The notes under the pieces: model-generated
What the model was told of the DNA's origin: nothing
What the model saw: only the letters and a program-made list of their open reading frames with translations
The model's database searches: none
From: Arthrobacter sp. U41
GTDB lineage: Bacteria; Actinomycetota; Actinomycetes; Actinomycetales; Micrococcaceae
Length of the DNA stretch: 64,000 nt
Direction of reading: 5' to 3'
Assembly: GCF_007679325.1 (NCBI RefSeq)
Contig: NZ_VEGI01000002.1
Coordinates: forward strand, 434,001-498,000
Part shown: positions 63,209 through 64,000 of the stretch, piece by piece
How the letters are laid out: every line of letters begins with the position of its first letter
Numbering within the stretch: the stretch's first letter is position 1
Position numbers and translations under genes: made by a program

Positions 63209-63894
63209 ACCGCGCCGTGAGTGTTGCCCGCATGCAGCTGATCAACAAGTGGACCTTCCTGGGCATCCCCGCGCTCATCATTGCCGCCAGTTTTGCCCTC
63301 ACGTATGCCATCTGGCTCATGGTTCCGAACAACGTGGAAACCCGCTACTCCGGCGCATCGCAGGCGGTGGTCTGGTACTTCCTGGCCCTGGGGATCCAGT
63401 CCCTGACCTACACCTTCCCGTTCTCGCAGGCCATGAGCGTCAGCCGGCGCACCTTCTACATCGGGACCACCGGGCTTTTCGCCGTCGTTGCCCTGGCGGT
63501 CAGCCTGCTCTACTTCGTGCTGGGACGTATCGAGGTAGCCACCAACGGCTGGGGCCTGAACGGTCAGCTGTACTTCCTGGGCTGGGCGGCGGACAGCCCG
63601 GCGGCCGTCCAGATCATGTTCAACTTCCTTGTGATGCTGGCCCTGTACATGACCGGGTTCTGGTTCGCCACCGTTTACAAGAGGTGGCGGGCCACCGGAA
63701 TGCTGGTGGTCTGGATCCTCATCGCGGTGGCGCTGGTCGGCCTGATGGCACTCGCCGGATGGCAGGGGTGGTGGCCGCAGATCGGGGCATGGTTTGCAGC
63801 CCAGACGCCGCTGAGCGTCAGCGGCTGGACCGCGCTCTTCTGCGCGGTGCTCGGAGTGGGCTCCTACCTGACGCTGCGCCGGGCAACACCCTGA
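63205..63894 (+). CDS. ABC transporter permease
   Basis: 229-residue membrane protein with six predicted helices: FLGIPALIIAASFALTYAIWLMV; VVWYFLALGIQSLTYTF; FYIGTTGLFAVVALAVSLLYFVL; then three more ending in TALFCAVLGVGSYLTL. No recognisable specificity motif. It overlaps the ATPase stop by 4 bp, so GntR, ATPase and permease form one operon. Confidence 0.88.
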   Translation: MNRAVSVARMQLINKWTFLGIPALIIAASFALTYAIWLMVPNNVETRYSGASQAVVWYFLALGIQSLTYTFPFSQAMSVSRRTFYIGTTGLFAVVALAVSLLYFVLGRIEVATNGWGLNGQLYFLGWAADSPAAVQIMFNFLVMLALYMTGFWFATVYKRWRATGMLVVWILIAVALVGLMALAGWQGWWPQIGAWFAAQTPLSVSGWTALFCAVLGVGSYLTLRRATP

Positions 63895-63914
63895 AGCGCC
63901 TCACCCTGAAGCGC
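63888..63914 (+). repeat. 12-bp direct repeat at the permease 3' end
   Basis: ACCCTGAAGCGC at 63888-63899 and 63903-63914; the first copy includes the stop codon. Confidence 0.7.
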
Positions 63915-63955
63915 TGCCCGAGTGCAGCGGGGTCGTGGCGGGCAAGCGCCGTGGA

Positions 63956-63988
63956 GGGCAAAGGCACCGGAAACCGGGGCCTTTGCCC
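63956..63988 (+). terminator. Hairpin after the ABC operon
   Basis: GGGCAAAGGCACCGG pairs with CCGGGGCCTTTGCCC at 14 of 15 positions around an AAA loop, 61 bp past the permease. The T-run is missing. Confidence 0.55.
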
Positions 63989-64000
63989 TACCCATGTCCG

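Overview
The window is about 64 kb of high-GC DNA with dense, short-spaced genes and strong G/C third-position bias. Gene content (pobA with an IclR regulator, a mycobacterial-type alanine dehydrogenase with a PucR regulator, a mannitol PTS, lysine-exporter and dipeptide ABC systems, short TANNNT boxes just upstream of start codons) fits a soil actinobacterium of the Micrococcaceae, most likely Arthrobacter or Pseudarthrobacter. This is inferred from gene content; there is no rRNA gene to confirm it. I see no tRNA, rRNA, CRISPR array, insertion sequence or prophage. It reads as ordinary chromosome rich in catabolic and transport genes.

Layout. 1-3.0 kb: 4-hydroxybenzoate uptake and hydroxylation (truncated aromatic-acid MFS symporter, divergent IclR regulator, pobA), with two related operator-like palindromes. 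3.1-7.3 kb: an NTF2-like protein, a small FAD monooxygenase, a GNAT acetyltransferase, and purB followed by a histidine phosphatase. 7.5-9.8 kb: an overlapping gene pair with WXG100-like and alpha/beta-hydrolase features, and a four-helix membrane protein. 9.9-16.7 kb: an HisC-type aminotransferase, a 2-oxo acid dehydrogenase operon (E1 alpha, E1 beta, E2) and a 4-coumarate:CoA-ligase-type enzyme. 16.8-20.0 kb: universal stress protein, PLP aminotransferase, FMN reductase and its divergent TetR regulator. 20.2-26.4 kb: a dipeptide/oligopeptide ABC operon that appears to begin with a 28-codon leader ORF. 26.5-30.5 kb: Gfo/Idh/MocA oxidoreductase, ald with divergent PucR regulator, small membrane protein. 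30.6-36.9 kb: excisionase-type DNA-binding protein, ptsI, TetR regulator, mtlA and mtlD, closed by a textbook terminator. 37.0-42.9 kb: GNAT remnant, sugar porter, rraA, lipoprotein nuclease, second MFS and TetR. 43.2-50.2 kb: malic enzyme (with a DasR-box-like palindrome upstream), small conserved proteins, LysE exporter with divergent Lrp regulator, a second Lrp, gluQ and a small alarmone-hydrolase-like HD protein. 50.2-57.5 kb: quinone-oxidoreductase-like protein, a GNAT-AAA+ fusion, and an asparagine-use operon (GntR, asparaginase, aspartase, permease). 57.6-64 kb: DUF305 and histidine-rich secreted proteins, LDH, SDR, a possible uracil-DNA-glycosylase relative, and a GntR-ABC transporter operon.

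Regulatory layer. Three themes recur. First, divergent regulator/target pairs carry dyads in the shared gap (IclR/MFS, TetR/FMN reductase, TetR/ptsI, PucR/ald). Second, many genes have a TANNNT box exactly 6-7 nt before the start codon and no Shine-Dalgarno, implying leaderless mRNAs. Third, unusually long near-perfect intergenic hairpins (14-24 bp arms) occur at several gene ends and once between two divergent genes, where a terminator makes no obvious sense.

I found no clearly new multi-gene system. The best candidates for something undescribed are the GNAT-AAA+ fusion, the 7.5-9.3 kb WXG/hydrolase pair, the leader ORF of the peptide ABC operon, and the operator/hairpin sequences.
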